Shown piece by piece: positions 59,708 through 61,389 of a stretch of DNA of 61,389 nucleotides (the stretch's first letter is position 1; the number at the start of each line of letters is the position of its first letter). Origin of the DNA: Stramenopiles sp. TOSAG23-2 (Eukaryota > Sar); NCBI GenBank assembly GCA_900128395.1, contig LT649249.1:1-61389 (forward strand), in the 5' to 3' direction. Below the pieces are notes generated by a model, which worked only from the letters and a program-made list of their open reading frames with translations, did not search any database and was not told where the DNA came from. The position numbers and the translations under genes were made by a program.

Positions 59708-60854
59708 GAAATAGAGAAGAAGAAGAATGCACTATTATTATTAAATCTACTATTATTACTTCACTCGTACTGGTTGTTTCCATCAATCACATCCTTTATT
59801 GTGTTTACTCTTAAATATATATATTTGCAATGTGATCGGTCCTTATCAAGTAGAAATATTACACATATGATATCCGTATGGATACTGACAATCACACTGA
59901 CAATAGTACTATTATTTAAATTATCCATACGAATATAATATTGTCAATACGGTGTAGTTAGTTATCTAGAATATAATAGAGTGATTCAAAATAATAACGG
60001 CGTGATTATATTTATCGCTAAGAAATCCAATTTCTGTTGGTAAAACTTTTTGATATAGGTGTTTTTGTAAGTATAAGTATTAATATTCTTAGGTTACAAT
60101 ATGTAATTTATTTTATACTTGCACCTTATACTTTTTTATGCCTACATATATGAAAAAATGAACTCCCAGAACTCACGATAACATATAAATATACTGCATC
60201 GTAAAAATATTAAATGACTGAAATATCAATAATAGTATAATACATAATTATAAATATCCGATTTAGTGTGAATAATGAGATTTTCAATTCTTCATTAAAA
60301 AAAACATAGAATTTTCATTTTTTTAACCATTTTCAAAAATAGAAAAGTGTGTGTAGGTACAACATACATTTATTGTTGTTACTAGTCAATTTGTACTCTC
60401 TTGTTTAATCAACAATTTGTACCTTTTTTTTTAGTTTCTTGATTGATTGATTGATTTGTTTGAAAGCAGATAAATTGAAAACATATTATAGTCTTAAAAG
60501 TTGGTAGTACAAATACAAACATTTGTTGTTGTTACTAGTCAATTTGTACTTTCTTGTATATTAATTGATTGATTTGTTTGAAAGAAAAGACAAATAGAAA
60601 ACATATAGTTTTACTTTTGTAAAAAGTAGCCTATATATATCGTATATTGATATATATATATATTATTTATTATTTTGTTAGTCAATTTGTACTTTCTTGT
60701 ATATTAATTGATTGATTTGTTTGAAAGAAAAGACAAATAGAAAACATATAGTTTTACTTTTGTAAAAAGTAGCCTATATATATCGTATATTGATATATAT
60801 ATATATTATTTATTATTTTGTATATTATACGGTTATTATCTTTTAAAATCAAAA
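59708..60854. other. Divergent promoter region between B9D1 and TMEM107
   Basis: AT-rich 1.1 kb with repeated blocks at 60375-60821 and nothing coding. Promoters of both transition-zone genes must lie here, although no RFX-type X-box was recognised by eye. Confidence 0.45.
60536..60821. repeat. Exact 143-bp tandem duplication, with an older diverged copy upstream
   Basis: Copies lie at 60536-60678 and 60679-60821. A diverged relative (ACTAGTCAATTTGTACTCTCTTG, then GATTGATTGATTTGTTTGAAAG) lies at about 60375-60490. Non-coding, 5' to TMEM107. Confidence 0.92.
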
Positions 60855-61379
60855 ATGGGTGCGGAACATATTGCACATTATTTTGTACCAGCAAGGTTTA
60901 TATGTTTACTTTTACATTTGTTTGGTTTATTTACGTTGATCACACCAAATGGTAAAAAGAATAGTATAGAAGCCACAATATATCCGCCGAAATTCGATCC
61001 GGATAATACAGAGTATTTGAAACAGTTCAATGCTGCATCCAATGCGTTTGATTCTGCATTAGCATGGGCAATAACATTTTGTCTATTCGAATTATTAAGT
61101 ATGACAGCAGGATTTGTTTCTATTTCGAGTCCGTTGTTATCTTGTTTCAGTGTCGTTGTACATGGCCTTGGAACAGTATTATTATTTTTTACAGTATTTG
61201 ATGGATGGGCTTACACAGCGTTTAATAATTTCATCTTCTGGGTTACGAGTTTCTTACCATTTATAGTAGAAGTTTTATTAGATTGTATTATCTTTCGTGA
61301 TAATGTTAGACGGTTATTCATTAAATGTTATGACTTATGTGCACCACTTGTGAAAAAAGCTTTTCCAAAAAGGGATTGA
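60855..61379 (+). CDS. TMEM107: TMEM107-like transition-zone membrane protein
   Basis: TMEM107 is a four-span membrane protein of the ciliary transition zone that recruits MKS-module proteins. The 174-aa product has hydrophobic spans at about 13-32, 71-92, 94-117 and 124-148. Family-like features are VPARFICLLLHLFGLFTLIT at the start, a polar loop of about 40 residues, FELLSMTAGF in span 2, VHGLGTVLLFFTVFDGWAY, and FIFWVTSFLPFIVEVLL at the end. It is about 30 residues longer than the human protein, mostly in the first loop and the tail. Its neighbour B9D1 belongs to the same module, which supports the call. Confidence 0.8.
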   Translation: MGAEHIAHYFVPARFICLLLHLFGLFTLITPNGKKNSIEATIYPPKFDPDNTEYLKQFNAASNAFDSALAWAITFCLFELLSMTAGFVSISSPLLSCFSVVVHGLGTVLLFFTVFDGWAYTAFNNFIFWVTSFLPFIVEVLLDCIIFRDNVRRLFIKCYDLCAPLVKKAFPKRD

Positions 61380-61389
61380 AATTATATAT

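Noticed and set aside
1-61379. Bacterial or viral origin of the window
   Set aside because: UPF1, RPC1, RRP7, KAP3, B9D1 and COMMD6 are eukaryotic, and there are no operons or Shine-Dalgarno sites.
1-61379. CRISPR arrays and tRNA genes
   Set aside because: No regularly spaced repeat-spacer structure exists, and no box A/box B pairs or cloverleaf were recognised by eye.

Overview
This window is nuclear DNA from a ciliated, free-living-type protist. It is AT-rich, gene-dense and almost intron-free. The proteins are clearly eukaryotic: the RNA polymerase III largest subunit, the UPF1 helicase, RRP7, a CLC chloride transporter, a cyclic-nucleotide-dependent kinase and COMMD6. Cilia are implied by KAP3 (kinesin-2) and by two transition-zone proteins, B9D1 and TMEM107. 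The domain mix would suit a stramenopile-like or related flagellate, but the sequence does not settle the lineage. I found no tRNA, rRNA or CRISPR.

Layout. 0-9 kb: an orphan coiled-coil protein, a small orphan, KAP3 and a PKG-like kinase. 9.9-21.1 kb: two odd secreted proteins, one extremely basic and one acidic with a class 3 lipase domain. Between them lie an ecto-apyrase, a fungal-type glycerol-3-phosphate acyltransferase and RRP7. 22.8-33.6 kb: two convergent orphans, a CLC transporter, a small orphan and a PC-esterase. 33.7-35.2 kb: an unresolved pair of antiparallel ORFs. 35.4-50 kb: an orphan type II membrane protein, an EF-hand protein, UPF1, RPC1 and a secreted coiled-coil protein. 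51.6-61.4 kb: a PAP2-like protein, a family 3 glycoside hydrolase, COMMD6, a probable selenoprotein K, B9D1 and TMEM107.

Two signals stand out. First, at 57.9-58.8 kb a selenoprotein K-like gene has an in-frame UGA, a strong SECIS-type element 175 nt downstream, and a hairpin starting 6 nt after the UGA. Second, 20 exact tandem duplications of 75-171 bp occur in the window, 19 of them between 35.2 and 60.9 kb. Several break genes that must work, including RPC1. Removing exactly one copy restores the frame every time. All four frame-breaking duplications internal to a coding region contain AGGT, so splicing could remove exactly one copy. They are therefore either assembly artefacts or very young introns made by tandem duplication. 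Diverged repeats of similar period at 57.4 and 60.4 kb show that real duplication of this size also happens here.

Functionally the genes are mostly independent housekeeping and ciliary genes. The clearest neighbour relationship is B9D1 beside TMEM107, which act in the same MKS module of the ciliary transition zone.
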